The notes under the pieces are model-generated. The model searched no databases. It was not told the DNA's origin and worked only from the letters and a program-made list of their open reading frames with translations. From the NCBI GenBank assembly GCA_050249415.1, contig JBFWQO010000001.1:124001-188000 (forward strand): a DNA stretch of 64,000 nucleotides, in the 5' to 3' direction. Every line of letters starts with the position of its first letter. The stretch's first letter is position 1. The stretch comes from CADEFQ01 sp050249415. Its GTDB lineage: Bacteria; Pseudomonadota; Gammaproteobacteria; Steroidobacterales; Steroidobacteraceae. Both the position numbers and the translations under genes were made by a program. This document shows positions 1 through 8,124 of this stretch, piece by piece.

Positions 1-1
1 C

Positions 2-430
2 ATCATGTTCCTGCATCGCGAGAACGTGATCCGCGGCCTCACCACGGCGGCGGGTCTGTGGACCGTGGCGGCGATCGGGCTCGCCGTGGGCGGCGGGATG
101 CTCGAGGCGGCCGCGATCGCGACCGCCGTGGCGTGGGTGATCCTCGCGGTGCTGAAGCCGCTGGAACGGCGCTTCGCGCTGCGCAAGTCGTTGCCGCAAT
201 TGCGGGTCGATTTCGCGGGTCGCGCCTCGCTCGCGGCGATCGAACAACTGCTCGCGCGCTACGAGCTGCCGGCGCTCACCGTCGTGACGCGACACAACCT
301 GGACGACGGCGACGAGGTCACCATCGAGTTGGCGCGCGGCCCGGCACGCCCCGCACTCGGGGCGCTGGCCGATGCCCTGCGCGCCCTGCCGGGCGTCCAT
401 GCGGTCGCGCTCGACTTCACTGCGCATTGA
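2..430 (+). CDS. MgtC/SapB family protein, C-terminal part (5' end outside window)
   Basis: Inner-membrane protein of the MgtC/SapB family, which in characterised members supports growth in low magnesium or modulates F-type ATPase. The reading frame is open to the window edge. Its first visible residues, an FLHRENVIRGLTTAAG-like stretch, match the conserved family segment with R/G/TTAA, so the start lies upstream. One or two membrane helices follow to about residue 60, then a soluble 80-residue tail resembling the ACT-like C-terminal domain of longer MgtC proteins. An ATG at position 5 is internal to the domain and is not taken as the start. Family assignment is fairly sure; the transported or regulated partner is unknown. 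Confidence 0.75.
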   Translation: MMFLHRENVIRGLTTAAGLWTVAAIGLAVGGGMLEAAAIATAVAWVILAVLKPLERRFALRKSLPQLRVDFAGRASLAAIEQLLARYELPALTVVTRHNLDDGDEVTIELARGPARPALGALADALRALPGVHAVALDFTAH

Positions 431-451
431 CGCTCAGCCCCTGCGGCTGAA

Positions 452-476
452 AGCTATAAGCTATGGGCCATAAGCT
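452..476. repeat. AGCTATAAGCT-type palindromic repeat, copy a
   Basis: Contains AGCTATAAGCTATGGG followed by CCATAAGCT, two overlapping near-palindromic units. Related copies lie at 21648-21673 and 56466-56492. Here the TATAAG hexamer is upstream of the OPT transporter gene and could serve as its -10 element. The ATG at 463 lies inside the repeat, which argues that it is not the translation start. Confidence 0.6.
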
Positions 477-492
477 TCTTCCGGGGGTCCCC

Positions 493-2427
493 ATGGCCGC
501 AACGGCCCAGCTGTCTCTCCGTGCCATCGTGCTGTCGATGGTCCTCGCCATGATCCTCGCCGCGGCGAACACCTATCTCGGGCTCTTTGCGGGCCTCACC
601 ATCGCCTCGGCCATTCCCGCCGCGGTGGTGTCGATGGGCGTGCTGCGCCTCCTCGGCGGCGGCACGATCCTCGAAAACAACATCGTCGCGACGGGCGCGT
701 CCGCCGCCGCTTCGATCGCCGCGGGCGTCATCTTCACGATTCCCGCGCTCGTGATCCTGCAGTACTGGAGCGACTTCAGGTACTCGTGGGTGTTCGTGAT
801 CGCGGGCCTCGGCGGCATCCTCGGCGTGCTGTTCTCGGTGCCGCTGCGCCGTTCGCTGATCATCGAGCAGAAGCTCAAGTTTCCCGAAGGCATGGCGGCG
901 GCGGAGGTGCTGAAGACCGGCGCCAACCCGGCGCAGGGGCTCAGGATCCTCATGGGCTCGGCGCTCGGCGGCGGTCTCGTGAAGCTGTTCGCGGGCAGCG
1001 GCCTCAAGCTGATACCCGACACCGCGGCATTCGCGGCGTATGCGGGCAAGGGCATCGCGTACATGGCGGCGAACCTGTCGCCGGCGCTGCTCGGCGTCGG
1101 TTACATCGTCGGGCTCAATGTCGGCATCGTGATCGTCGGCGGCGGCATCATTTCCTGGAACATCGCGATCCCGCTCTACGCCGCGCATTACGCGAGCGCC
1201 GATCCTGCGCTCGCCACCGCGTTGCAGGGCCTCTCGGCGAACGATGCGGCCTATGCGATCTGGGCGGCGAAGATCCGCTACATGGGCGTCGGCGCGATGC
1301 TGATCGGCGGCCTGTGGGCGGTCGTGAGCCTGCGCAGCTCGCTGCTGTCCGGGGTGAAAAGCGGCCTCGATGCCACGCGCGCGGGCGCGCGCGGCCTCCT
1401 CGCCGAGACCGAACGCGACCTGCCGATGAACTTCGTGCTGATCGGCATCGTGCTGTTCACGATTCCGCTCGCGCTGCTGTACCAGGCGATCGTCGGCAGC
1501 TGGGGCGTGAGCGTGCCGATGACGATCATCATGATCGTGGCGGGCTTCGTGTTCTGCTCGGTGTCGGCCTACATGGCGGGCCTCATCGGTTCGTCGAACA
1601 ACCCGGTCTCGGGCATCACGATCTGCACGATCCTCTTCGCCTCGCTCGTGCTGTGGCTCCTGATGGGGCGCACCGCGCCGCTCGGCCCGGTCGCCGCGAT
1701 CATGATCGGCGCGGTCGTCTGCTGCGCGGCGGCGGTCGGCGGCGACAACCTGCAGGACCTCAAGTGCGGCCAGCTCGTCGGCGCGACCCCGTGGCGCCAG
1801 CAGGTGATGCTCGCGATCGGCGCGGTGTCGTGCGCGCTGGTGATGGCGCCCGTGCTCAACCTGCTGAATGCCGCGTACGGCATCGGCGCCCCGACCGCCG
1901 AGCATCCGACGCCGCTGCTCGCGCCGCAGGCGACGCTGATGGCGTCCGTCGCGCAGGGCATGTTCGGCGGGCAGCTGCCCTGGACCATGGTGACGATCGG
2001 CGGCGCGATCGGCGTCGTCATCATCATCCTCGACCAGATCCTGAAGGCGCGCGGCGCGCACTTCCGCATGCCGGTGCTCGCGGTTGCGGTGGGTATCTAC
2101 CTGCCGCTCGAGTACACGACACCGATCTTCCTCGGTGGCCTCCTCGCGCATCTCGCCGACCGGGCGCGGGGCGTGAAGGCGGGCGCGAGCGAAGCGGAGC
2201 GCGTCGCCGACAAGGGCGTGCTGTTCGGCGCCGGCATGATCACCGGAGAGGCGCTGATGGGTATCGTCATCGCGATCCCGATCGTCGCGACCGCCAACCG
2301 CGACGTGCTCGCGTTGCCGCCGGCGCTGCACTTCGGCGCGTGGCTCGGGATCGCGCTGGTCGCGGCGCTCGGGTGGTGGATGTACCGCGTCGCGGTGCGC
2401 GACACGCCCGCGTCGGTACCGAAGTAG
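493..2427 (+). CDS. OPT family oligopeptide transporter
   Basis: Integral membrane transporter of the OPT superfamily (proton-driven uptake of oligopeptides or metal chelates), 644 aa, within the usual 600-700 aa range. Many hydrophobic helices run along the whole length, with the family signature NTYLGLFAGLTIASAIPAAV near residues 26-45 and a GSSNNPVSG motif in the middle. I choose the ATG at 493 because CGGGGGT sits just upstream, whereas the in-frame ATG at 463 lies inside a dispersed palindromic repeat. A thioesterase gene follows 17 nt downstream. A degraded copy of the N-terminal part of a similar gene lies at 14249-14460. Substrate cannot be read from sequence. Confidence 0.9.
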   Translation: MAATAQLSLRAIVLSMVLAMILAAANTYLGLFAGLTIASAIPAAVVSMGVLRLLGGGTILENNIVATGASAAASIAAGVIFTIPALVILQYWSDFRYSWVFVIAGLGGILGVLFSVPLRRSLIIEQKLKFPEGMAAAEVLKTGANPAQGLRILMGSALGGGLVKLFAGSGLKLIPDTAAFAAYAGKGIAYMAANLSPALLGVGYIVGLNVGIVIVGGGIISWNIAIPLYAAHYASADPALATALQGLSANDAAYAIWAAKIRYMGVGAMLIGGLWAVVSLRSSLLSGVKSGLDATRAGARGLLAETERDLPMNFVLIGIVLFTIPLALLYQAIVGSWGVSVPMTIIMIVAGFVFCSVSAYMAGLIGSSNNPVSGITICTILFASLVLWLLMGRTAPLGPVAAIMIGAVVCCAAAVGGDNLQDLKCGQLVGATPWRQQVMLAIGAVSCALVMAPVLNLLNAAYGIGAPTAEHPTPLLAPQATLMASVAQGMFGGQLPWTMVTIGGAIGVVIIILDQILKARGAHFRMPVLAVAVGIYLPLEYTTPIFLGGLLAHLADRARGVKAGASEAERVADKGVLFGAGMITGEALMGIVIAIPIVATANRDVLALPPALHFGAWLGIALVAALGWWMYRVAVRDTPASVPK

Positions 2428-2443
2428 CCACGCCGGTGGCGCG

Positions 2444-2926
2444 ATGACGGCGACAGGCGACGCGATGTTCGACCCGGCGAAGCTGCGCGACTATCTGCGC
2501 GGGAACATCCCGCTCGCGGCGGCGATGCAGGTCGACGTGCTCTCGGCAGGCGAGGACACCGTGCGGATCGGCGCACCGCTCGCGCCCAACATCAACCACC
2601 GCGACACGGCCTTCGGCGGCAGCGTCGCCGCACTCGCGATCCTCGCGTCGTGGTCGTTGCTCCATCTCAAGCTGCGCGCAGCCGGGGTCGCGAGCCAGCT
2701 TGTGATCCAGCGCGGCAGCGTCGATTACGACCGGCCCATCGCGGGCGCCTTCAGCGCGCGCGCGACACTGCGCGCCGCGGCCGACTGGCAACCGTTCGTG
2801 AACGGCCTGCAGCGCCGGGGCAAGGCCCGGATTGCGGTGCTCGCCGCACTGGAGTACGAAGGGGCGGTCGCGGGGCGATTCCACGGCGACTTCGTCGCAC
2901 TCGCCCCGCAGGATCGAAAGCGATAG
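2444..2926 (+). CDS. YiiD C-terminal-type hotdog thioesterase
   Basis: Predicted cytoplasmic acyl-CoA/ACP thioesterase-like protein of the hotdog fold, 160 aa. The segment NHRDTAFGGSVAALA (residues about 49-63) matches the conserved N-terminal helix region of the YiiD_C (putative thioesterase) family. An internal ATG at 2465 is an alternative start. It begins 17 nt after the OPT gene and ends 12 nt before ogt, so it probably shares a transcript with both. Substrate unknown. Confidence 0.8.
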   Translation: MTATGDAMFDPAKLRDYLRGNIPLAAAMQVDVLSAGEDTVRIGAPLAPNINHRDTAFGGSVAALAILASWSLLHLKLRAAGVASQLVIQRGSVDYDRPIAGAFSARATLRAAADWQPFVNGLQRRGKARIAVLAALEYEGAVAGRFHGDFVALAPQDRKR

Positions 2927-2938
2927 GGACCTCACCGG

Positions 2939-3502
2939 ATGCACGGTTACGCGCTATTCGACACGACACTCGGGCACTGCGGCATCGCGTGGAGCGCGCG
3001 CGGGATCACCGGCGTGCAGTTGCCGGAGGCGGACGCCCGGGCGACCCGTCGTCGCCTGTCGCGCAGCCGCCCGGAAGCGGTTGAAGGCGTGCCGCCGCCT
3101 GCCGTCCGGCGTGTCATCGGGCAGATTGCGGCGCTGCTGTCGGGAACGCCGGCGGGATTCGACGGGGTCGAGCTCGATCTCGACGGCGTGCCTGCCTTCG
3201 ACCGGCGCGTATACGACCTCACGCGCGCGATTGCGCCGGGCGACACGCTCGCTTACGGCGAGATCGCGATGCAGATGGGCGAGCCGGGCGCGGCGCGCGC
3301 CGTCGGGCAGGCACTCGGGCGCAACCCGATCCCGATCATCATTCCATGCCATCGCGTACTCGCGGCCGACCACAGGCCCGGCGGATTCTCGGCGCACGGC
3401 CACATCGCAACGAAGCGACGGCTCCTCGAGATCGAGGGAGCGCTCGCGGCTACGACATTGCCGCTCTTTCGGGCGGGCGCGGCGCCCCGGGAGGCCACAT
3501 GA
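2939..3502 (+). CDS. ogt: methylated-DNA--protein-cysteine methyltransferase
   Basis: Suicidal DNA repair protein that transfers alkyl groups from O6-alkylguanine (and O4-alkylthymine) to its own cysteine. The active-site motif I-I-P-C-H-R-V is present with Cys at about residue 137, preceded by the helix-turn-helix DNA-binding segment (RAVGQALGRNP) and followed by the conserved GG-S----G-KR-L-E pattern. At 187 aa it is the usual size for Ogt without an Ada regulatory domain. The stop overlaps the next start in an ATGA arrangement, so the GFA gene is translationally coupled. Confidence 0.93.
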   Translation: MHGYALFDTTLGHCGIAWSARGITGVQLPEADARATRRRLSRSRPEAVEGVPPPAVRRVIGQIAALLSGTPAGFDGVELDLDGVPAFDRRVYDLTRAIAPGDTLAYGEIAMQMGEPGAARAVGQALGRNPIPIIIPCHRVLAADHRPGGFSAHGHIATKRRLLEIEGALAATTLPLFRAGAAPREAT

Positions 3503-3981
3503 ACTTCACGCCCGTGGAAGGCGGCTGCAGCTGCCGCACCGTCCGCTATCGCCTCGAGGCGGCCCCGATCTTCGTGAACTGCTGCCACTGCCGCTGGTGC
3601 CAGCGCGAAACCGGCTCCGCGTTCGTCGTGAATGCGATGGTCGAGACCGACCGCATCACGCTCCTCGGCGCGCTGCCCGTCACGATCGATACGCCGTCGG
3701 CGAGCGGTCGCGGGCAACGGATCGTCCGCTGCGCGCGATGCCAGGTCGCCGTATGGAGCCACTACTCGGGGGCCGGGCCGCACATCGCCTTCCTGCGCGT
3801 GGGCAGCCTCGACGACCCGGCGCGCTGCCCGCCGGACTTCCACATCTACACCTCGACCCGGCTGCCCTGGGTCGTGCTCCCCGAAGGCGCGCGGGTCGCG
3901 CCGGAGTTCTACGACGCGAAGGCGGTCTGGCCCACCGAAAGTCTCGAGAGGTTCCGCGCCGCCCGCGCCCGACCCGGCTGA
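3499..3981 (+). CDS. GFA family zinc-binding protein
   Basis: Glutathione-dependent formaldehyde-activating (GFA/Mss4-like) fold protein, 160 aa. Zinc-ligand cysteines are visible in GGCSCRTVRY (residues 9-18), NCCHCRWCQ (about 31-39) and RCARCQ. GFA enzymes conjugate formaldehyde to glutathione, but most members have no tested activity, so the catalytic role is inferred. The start is the ATG that overlaps the ogt stop. The open frame extends further upstream only through ogt in another frame and was not used. Confidence 0.85.
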   Translation: MNFTPVEGGCSCRTVRYRLEAAPIFVNCCHCRWCQRETGSAFVVNAMVETDRITLLGALPVTIDTPSASGRGQRIVRCARCQVAVWSHYSGAGPHIAFLRVGSLDDPARCPPDFHIYTSTRLPWVVLPEGARVAPEFYDAKAVWPTESLERFRAARARPG

Positions 3982-4003
3982 CTGTGGCAGCATAGCGGCC
4001 CCC

Positions 4004-4915
4004 ATGCCCGCCGCCGCCGCTTTCCGCACACGCATGATCGTGTGCTTTGCGATCATCTACGTGGTATGGGGCTCGAGCTATCTCGCCACTTCGGTGGGCG
4101 TACACCACCTCCCGCCCTTCCTGTTCGCCGGCATTCGCTTCATGGTCGCGGGCCTGGCGCTCACCGTGATCGCGCGGGCACGCGGCGAGCGCATCGCCGT
4201 CGACCGCACCGATCTCAGGCAACTCCTCGTAATGGCACTGCTGTCAGTGGCGGTGTCGAACGGGTTCAACGTCTGGGCGCTGCAGTGGGTGCCCTCCGGA
4301 CAGGCCGCGCTCCTCAATGTCACCTCGTCGTTCTGGATCGCGATCTTCGGCATGTTCGGCGCGCGCGCCCACGCGATCGACCGCCGCAGTGGCGTCGGGC
4401 TCGCGCTCGGCTTTCTCGGCACGCTCGCGATCGTCTGGCCGCGCGAGGGGTTCACCACCGCGAATGTCGTCCCGCAACTCGGCATCCTGGTCGGGTGCAT
4501 GGGCTGGGCGGCCGGCACGATCTACTTCCGCAACGCGCAGAAGGGCCTCGAGATCCTCGCGTTCACCGGCCTCCAGATGTGCCTCGGCGGCCTGATGATG
4601 ACGGCGATCGGGCTCGGCATCGGCGAGCAGCAATCGTGGCGCTGGTCGTGGCCGGGCGCGCTCTCCATGGCCTATCTCACCGTGTTCAGCTCCTGCCTCG
4701 CGTACACCGCATACGCCTGGCTCACCCAGCACACCACGCCGGCGCGCGTCGCGACTTACGGTTACGTGAATCCCGCGATCGCGACGCTGCTCGGCTGGTG
4801 GCTGCTCGACGAGCAGCTGACGGCCGTGGCGCTCACCGGCATGGCGGTCATCCTCGCCGGCGTGGTGCTGGTCAACTGGCCGGAGGAAGTCTCGGCCCCC
4901 GAATCCCCGGGCTGA
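4004..4915 (+). CDS. EamA/DMT family transporter
   Basis: Drug/metabolite transporter superfamily permease, 303 aa, with about ten hydrophobic helices arranged as two EamA repeats. The first carries FAIIYVVWGSSYLA near the N terminus, a hallmark of the RhaT/YdcZ-like DMT group, and the second ends with a conserved G-----LLGWWLLDEQLT segment before the last helix. The ATG at 4004 is chosen because the membrane domain starts 10 residues later and the preceding frame overlaps the GFA gene. Substrate unknown; many relatives export amino acids or small metabolites. Confidence 0.88.
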   Translation: MPAAAAFRTRMIVCFAIIYVVWGSSYLATSVGVHHLPPFLFAGIRFMVAGLALTVIARARGERIAVDRTDLRQLLVMALLSVAVSNGFNVWALQWVPSGQAALLNVTSSFWIAIFGMFGARAHAIDRRSGVGLALGFLGTLAIVWPREGFTTANVVPQLGILVGCMGWAAGTIYFRNAQKGLEILAFTGLQMCLGGLMMTAIGLGIGEQQSWRWSWPGALSMAYLTVFSSCLAYTAYAWLTQHTTPARVATYGYVNPAIATLLGWWLLDEQLTAVALTGMAVILAGVVLVNWPEEVSAPESPG

Positions 4916-4936
4916 CGCCCGCGTCCACCCGGCGCG

Positions 4937-5305
4937 TCAGCGGCGGAATTTCTCGACGCGCAGGCTCGAGCCGATGAACCACGAGCCGAGCCAGGAGACG
5001 AGGCTCACGACCAGTGCGCCGAGCACCGCCGGCCAGAAGCCCGCGATCGTGAACCGGGGCAGGATCCATGCGACGAGGCTCACCATGCCGGCGTTCACCA
5101 CCAGCAGGAACAGGCCGAGCGTGACGATCGTGATCGGAAACGTGAGCACGATGGCGATCGGCCGCACGACCGCGTTGACGACGCCGAGCAGCGCGGCGGC
5201 GATCAGCAGTGTGGCCGTGGAGGTGATGGCGAAGCCGCCGACCCAGCGCGAAGCCAGCCACAAGCCGCCGGCCGCGATCAGCGCACGCAGGATGAAACCG
5301 CTCAT
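4937..5305 (-). CDS. phage holin family 4-like small membrane protein (DUF, YvlD-type)
   Basis: Small inner-membrane protein of 122 aa with four hydrophobic segments and the conserved pattern LLGVVNAVVRPI...FPITIVTLGLFLLVVNA typical of Phage_holin_4_2/YvlD proteins. Despite the family name these are common chromosomal genes of unknown function and do not imply a prophage. The start overlaps the SRPBCC stop (ATGA), so the two genes are coupled on the minus strand. Confidence 0.82.
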   Translation of the reverse strand: MSGFILRALIAAGGLWLASRWVGGFAITSTATLLIAAALLGVVNAVVRPIAIVLTFPITIVTLGLFLLVVNAGMVSLVAWILPRFTIAGFWPAVLGALVVSLVSWLGSWFIGSSLRVEKFRR

Positions 5306-5751
5306 TTCGCCTCCTTGTCGTCCATGTGCTTCTCGAGATAGACCTTGAGCCGCGCGAGCGCACGCTCCCACCCCGCGCGCAGGCGCAGGAAGCAGGGGTC
5401 CCATGCCGGGTCGTCGGGGAAGCCCGAGCCGAGCAGGCGCACGATGCTGCCCTCGCCATCGGCCTCGAGCAGGAAATCGTCGATCAGCGTGGCCCCGTCG
5501 CCCGGCTGTGCCTCGTGCTCCATGTGGATCAGGCGCAGGCGGCGGCGCGCCTCGAACACATCGATGTGCGCGTCGATCGTGCTCACGCGATCGACGCTCG
5601 CACGAAAGCTGCCGCCCTGGCGCGGCTTGATGCCGGCCCCCGGGGCACACCAGCGTGCCAGCGCCTTCGGTTCGACGAACGCCCGCCACACGCGGCCGGT
5701 GTCCGCCGCGATATCGATGCGATGCGCGTAGCCGCGCAACTTCCCGCTCAT
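5302..5751 (-). CDS. SRPBCC/AHSA1-type ligand-binding protein
   Basis: Soluble START/Bet v1-like protein, 149 aa. The N-terminal RIDIAADTGRVWRAFVEPKALARWCAP pattern (shown in part) is characteristic of AHSA1-domain proteins: beta strand, amphipathic helix, then W-x-P. The C-terminal helix follows D-x-x-W-x-x-x-L. These proteins bind hydrophobic ligands or act as stress-related accessory factors; no specific ligand can be inferred. The ATG at 5751 fits the domain start. A CACAAT hexamer ends 7 nt upstream of the start and may be a -10 element for a very short leader. Confidence 0.85.
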   Translation of the reverse strand: MSGKLRGYAHRIDIAADTGRVWRAFVEPKALARWCAPGAGIKPRQGGSFRASVDRVSTIDAHIDVFEARRRLRLIHMEHEAQPGDGATLIDDFLLEADGEGSIVRLLGSGFPDDPAWDPCFLRLRAGWERALARLKVYLEKHMDDKEAK

Positions 5752-5810
5752 GTGCGCTATTGTGCCATCGTGGATGGCGCGCTGCCGCGCGCCGGCAGGG
5801 GGATGTGCAC

Positions 5811-6194
5811 ATGGCCTTCGTACACCTGGTGATCGTGGTCGCACTCGGCGAGTACCTCGCGTTCGGCTGGGCGGTGGCGCGCGCCCGCGCCCGTTACGGC
5901 GTGCATGCGCCGGCCACCACCGGCCAGGCCGATTTCGAGCGTTACTACCGCGTGCAGATGAACACGCTCGAGCTGCTGATCGCGCTCGTGCCCGGCATGC
6001 TGATCTTCGCGCTGTACGTCGACCCGCTGTGGTCGGCCGCGCTCGGCTGCGTGTACGTCGTCGGACGCGTGGTCTATTACTTCGGCTACACGCGCGCCGC
6101 GGGGCGGCGGCACATCGGCTTCGGGCTGTCGATGATGCCGATCCTCTTCCTGCTGCTCGGCGGCTTCATCGGCGCGCTGCGCGCTCTTTTCTAG
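5811..6194 (+). CDS. MAPEG family membrane protein
   Basis: 127-aa protein with four hydrophobic helices and the MAPEG signature F-R-Y-x-R-V-Q-x-N-T-L-E (here FERYYRVQMNTLE at about residues 44-56), followed by RVVYYFGYTR. Family members are glutathione-binding membrane enzymes (microsomal GST, leukotriene synthase type); bacterial members are mostly uncharacterised. It is divergent from the SRPBCC gene and its 3' end overlaps the convergent DedA gene by 29 bp. Confidence 0.85.
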   Translation: MAFVHLVIVVALGEYLAFGWAVARARARYGVHAPATTGQADFERYYRVQMNTLELLIALVPGMLIFALYVDPLWSAALGCVYVVGRVVYYFGYTRAAGRRHIGFGLSMMPILFLLLGGFIGALRALF

Positions 6195-6822
6195 CGCGCC
6201 ACATCATCAGCCCCATCGGCAGCACCGACACGACGATGATGAGCACCGTCACGAGGCCGAAGTTGCGCTTGATCCACGGCAGGTTGCCGAAGAGGTAGCC
6301 TGCGACGATGAACAGCACGACCCAGCCCGCACCGCCCGCCACGTTGTAGGCCTGGAAACGTCCATAGGGCATGCGGCCCACTCCGGCGACGAAGGGCGCG
6401 AACGTACGCACGATCGGCACGAAGCGCGACAGCACGATCGTCATCGGCCCGTAGCGGTTGAAATAGTCTTCCGTCTCGCGCAGGTACTCGATCTTCAGGA
6501 ACCGGTAGCGGCCGCTGAAGGCGGGCGGGCCGATGCGCCGGCCGATCGCGTAATTCACGGTGTTGCCGAGTATCGCCGCGGCGGCGAGCGAAGCGATCAG
6601 CGCCTGCAGCGTCAGCGTGCCGCTCGTGTCGACCGCGGCGAGCGCGCCGAGCGCAAACAGCAACGAGTCGCCCGGCAGGAACGGCGTGACGACGAAACCC
6701 GTCTCGGCGAAGACGACGAGGCAGACGATCGCGTAGATCCACACGTCGAAGCGCACGAGCAGCTCGACCAGGTGGCGGTCGAGGTGCAGCACGAGGTCGA
6801 TCAGCGACTGCAGGAATTCCAA
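6166..6822 (-). CDS. DedA/SNARE-associated family membrane protein
   Basis: Inner-membrane DedA family protein, 218 aa. Conserved features are E-T-G-F-V-V-T-P-F-L-P-G-D-S near residues 40-53 and the F-x-R-F-x-P-x-x-R-T-x-x-P-x-x-A-G motif near residues 132-147. The two arginines in that motif are required in E. coli YqjA/YghB. DedA proteins support undecaprenyl-phosphate or phospholipid translocation and membrane energetics; which of these applies here is not visible. It lies 19 nt downstream of ctpA on the same strand, so probable co-transcription. Confidence 0.9.
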   Translation of the reverse strand: MEFLQSLIDLVLHLDRHLVELLVRFDVWIYAIVCLVVFAETGFVVTPFLPGDSLLFALGALAAVDTSGTLTLQALIASLAAAAILGNTVNYAIGRRIGPPAFSGRYRFLKIEYLRETEDYFNRYGPMTIVLSRFVPIVRTFAPFVAGVGRMPYGRFQAYNVAGGAGWVVLFIVAGYLFGNLPWIKRNFGLVTVLIIVVSVLPMGLMMWRARKERAARR

Positions 6823-6841
6823 CGGTCAGGGCGCCGTGCGG

Positions 6842-8059
6842 TCAGGGCGCCGCGCGCGCGAGCCGGCTGCGCGACTTCAGCGCATCGAGCGCGATGCGAA
6901 CTTCGCGGTCCTCTGCCGCGCCGGCCGTATCAGGGGTCGTTTCCTCGCCGTCGATCGCGATGTCGGGCGTGATGCCCTTGTCCTGGATCGAGGCCCCCGA
7001 GGGCGTGAAATACCGGGAAGTCGTGAGCTTCACCGCGCGGCCACCCGAAAGCGGCATCACGGTCTGCACGGAGCCCTTGCCGTAGGTGGTGCGCCCGGCG
7101 AGCAACGCGCGCTGGTGGTCCTTGAGCGCACCGGCGAGGATTTCCGCGGCGGACGCCGACGCACCGTTCACCAGCACGACCATGTCGGCGCCGGCGAGAT
7201 CGTCACCGGGCGAGGCCTCCATGCGGAACCGTGAATCCGGCGTGCGCCCCTCGGCGGCCACGATGAGGCCCGAGTCGAGGAACGCATCGGACACTTCGAC
7301 CGCCGCTTCGAGCACGCCGCCCGGGTTGTTGCGCAGGTCGAGCACGAGCCCGGCGAGCGTGCCGCGGGACGCACGTTCGAGATCGGCGATCGCGCCATGC
7401 ACATCGTGCGCGGTCGTCTCGCTGAAATTGGTGATGCGCACGTAGCCGTAGCCCGGCTCGAGCATCGTGTGCTCGACACTGTGCACCGCGACCTGGGCGC
7501 GCTGCAGCGGCACGTCGATCGGCGCCGGCGCGCCGGCGCGCGCGAGGGTGAGCGTGACGCGGCTGCCCGCCGGCCCGCGCATGCGCTCGATCGCGTGGTC
7601 GACGTCGAGGCCAATCTTCTCGCCGTCGATGGCGACGATCATGTCGCCCGCGCGAATCCCGGCGCGATACGCCGGCGAACCCTCGATCGGCCGCAGCACC
7701 TTGATGCCGGTCGGCTCCGCGGCAATCTCGATGCCGACCCCCGGATAGGAACCGGTGGTGCTCGCGCGAATCTCGTCGTATTCGTCGGCGTCGAGGAATG
7801 CGGAATGCGGATCGAGGGCGCTCACCATGCCGCGGATCGCGTTGTCCATCAGCGCGTGGTCGTCGACGCCGTCGACATAATCGCGCTTGACGCGCTCGAG
7901 CACCTCGGCGAGGAGCCGGGCATCTTCCCAGGGCAGCACCGAACCGGCCGCTGCGGCGGAGTCGCGCCGGTCGGCGAGCACGCTGCCGGTCATCGACGCG
8001 GAGAAGCCGAGGACGGCCCCGACCGCGAGTGCCAGCATCGTGCGGGAACGGACGCGCAT
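6842..8059 (-). CDS. ctpA: carboxy-terminal processing protease (S41 family)
   Basis: Periplasmic serine protease of the CtpA/Tsp type, 405 aa. It has an N-terminal signal/anchor (about residues 7-29), a PDZ domain (about 100-185, with PIEGSPAYRAGIRAGD) and an S41 catalytic domain. The Ser/Lys dyad is predicted as Ser303 in NGASASAAEIL and Lys328 in TTYGKGSVQ, spaced 25 residues as in Tsp. It degrades or matures envelope proteins and, in Pseudomonas, controls peptidoglycan hydrolases. In many gammaproteobacteria it is next to envC; here the two are separated by about 6.4 kb of other DNA. The longer upstream frame is antisense-like and was not used. Confidence 0.93.
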   Translation of the reverse strand: MRVRSRTMLALAVGAVLGFSASMTGSVLADRRDSAAAAGSVLPWEDARLLAEVLERVKRDYVDGVDDHALMDNAIRGMVSALDPHSAFLDADEYDEIRASTTGSYPGVGIEIAAEPTGIKVLRPIEGSPAYRAGIRAGDMIVAIDGEKIGLDVDHAIERMRGPAGSRVTLTLARAGAPAPIDVPLQRAQVAVHSVEHTMLEPGYGYVRITNFSETTAHDVHGAIADLERASRGTLAGLVLDLRNNPGGVLEAAVEVSDAFLDSGLIVAAEGRTPDSRFRMEASPGDDLAGADMVVLVNGASASAAEILAGALKDHQRALLAGRTTYGKGSVQTVMPLSGGRAVKLTTSRYFTPSGASIQDKGITPDIAIDGEETTPDTAGAAEDREVRIALDALKSRSRLARAAP

Positions 8060-8124
8060 CCCTCGATTACTACACAGCCGGCAGTCGGCGGCAAGTTTCC
8101 GGGAGGGGCGCCAAAGGGAAACCC

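Noticed and set aside
454..2331. Long minus-strand open frame of 625 codons opposite the OPT gene
   Set aside because: Product is dominated by Arg, His, Asp and Glu with no domain, typical of antisense frames in GC-rich coding DNA; the plus-strand OPT protein explains the region.
4937..5305. Phage holin family name suggesting a prophage
   Set aside because: Phage_holin_4_2/YvlD proteins are ordinary chromosomal genes and no other phage gene is nearby.
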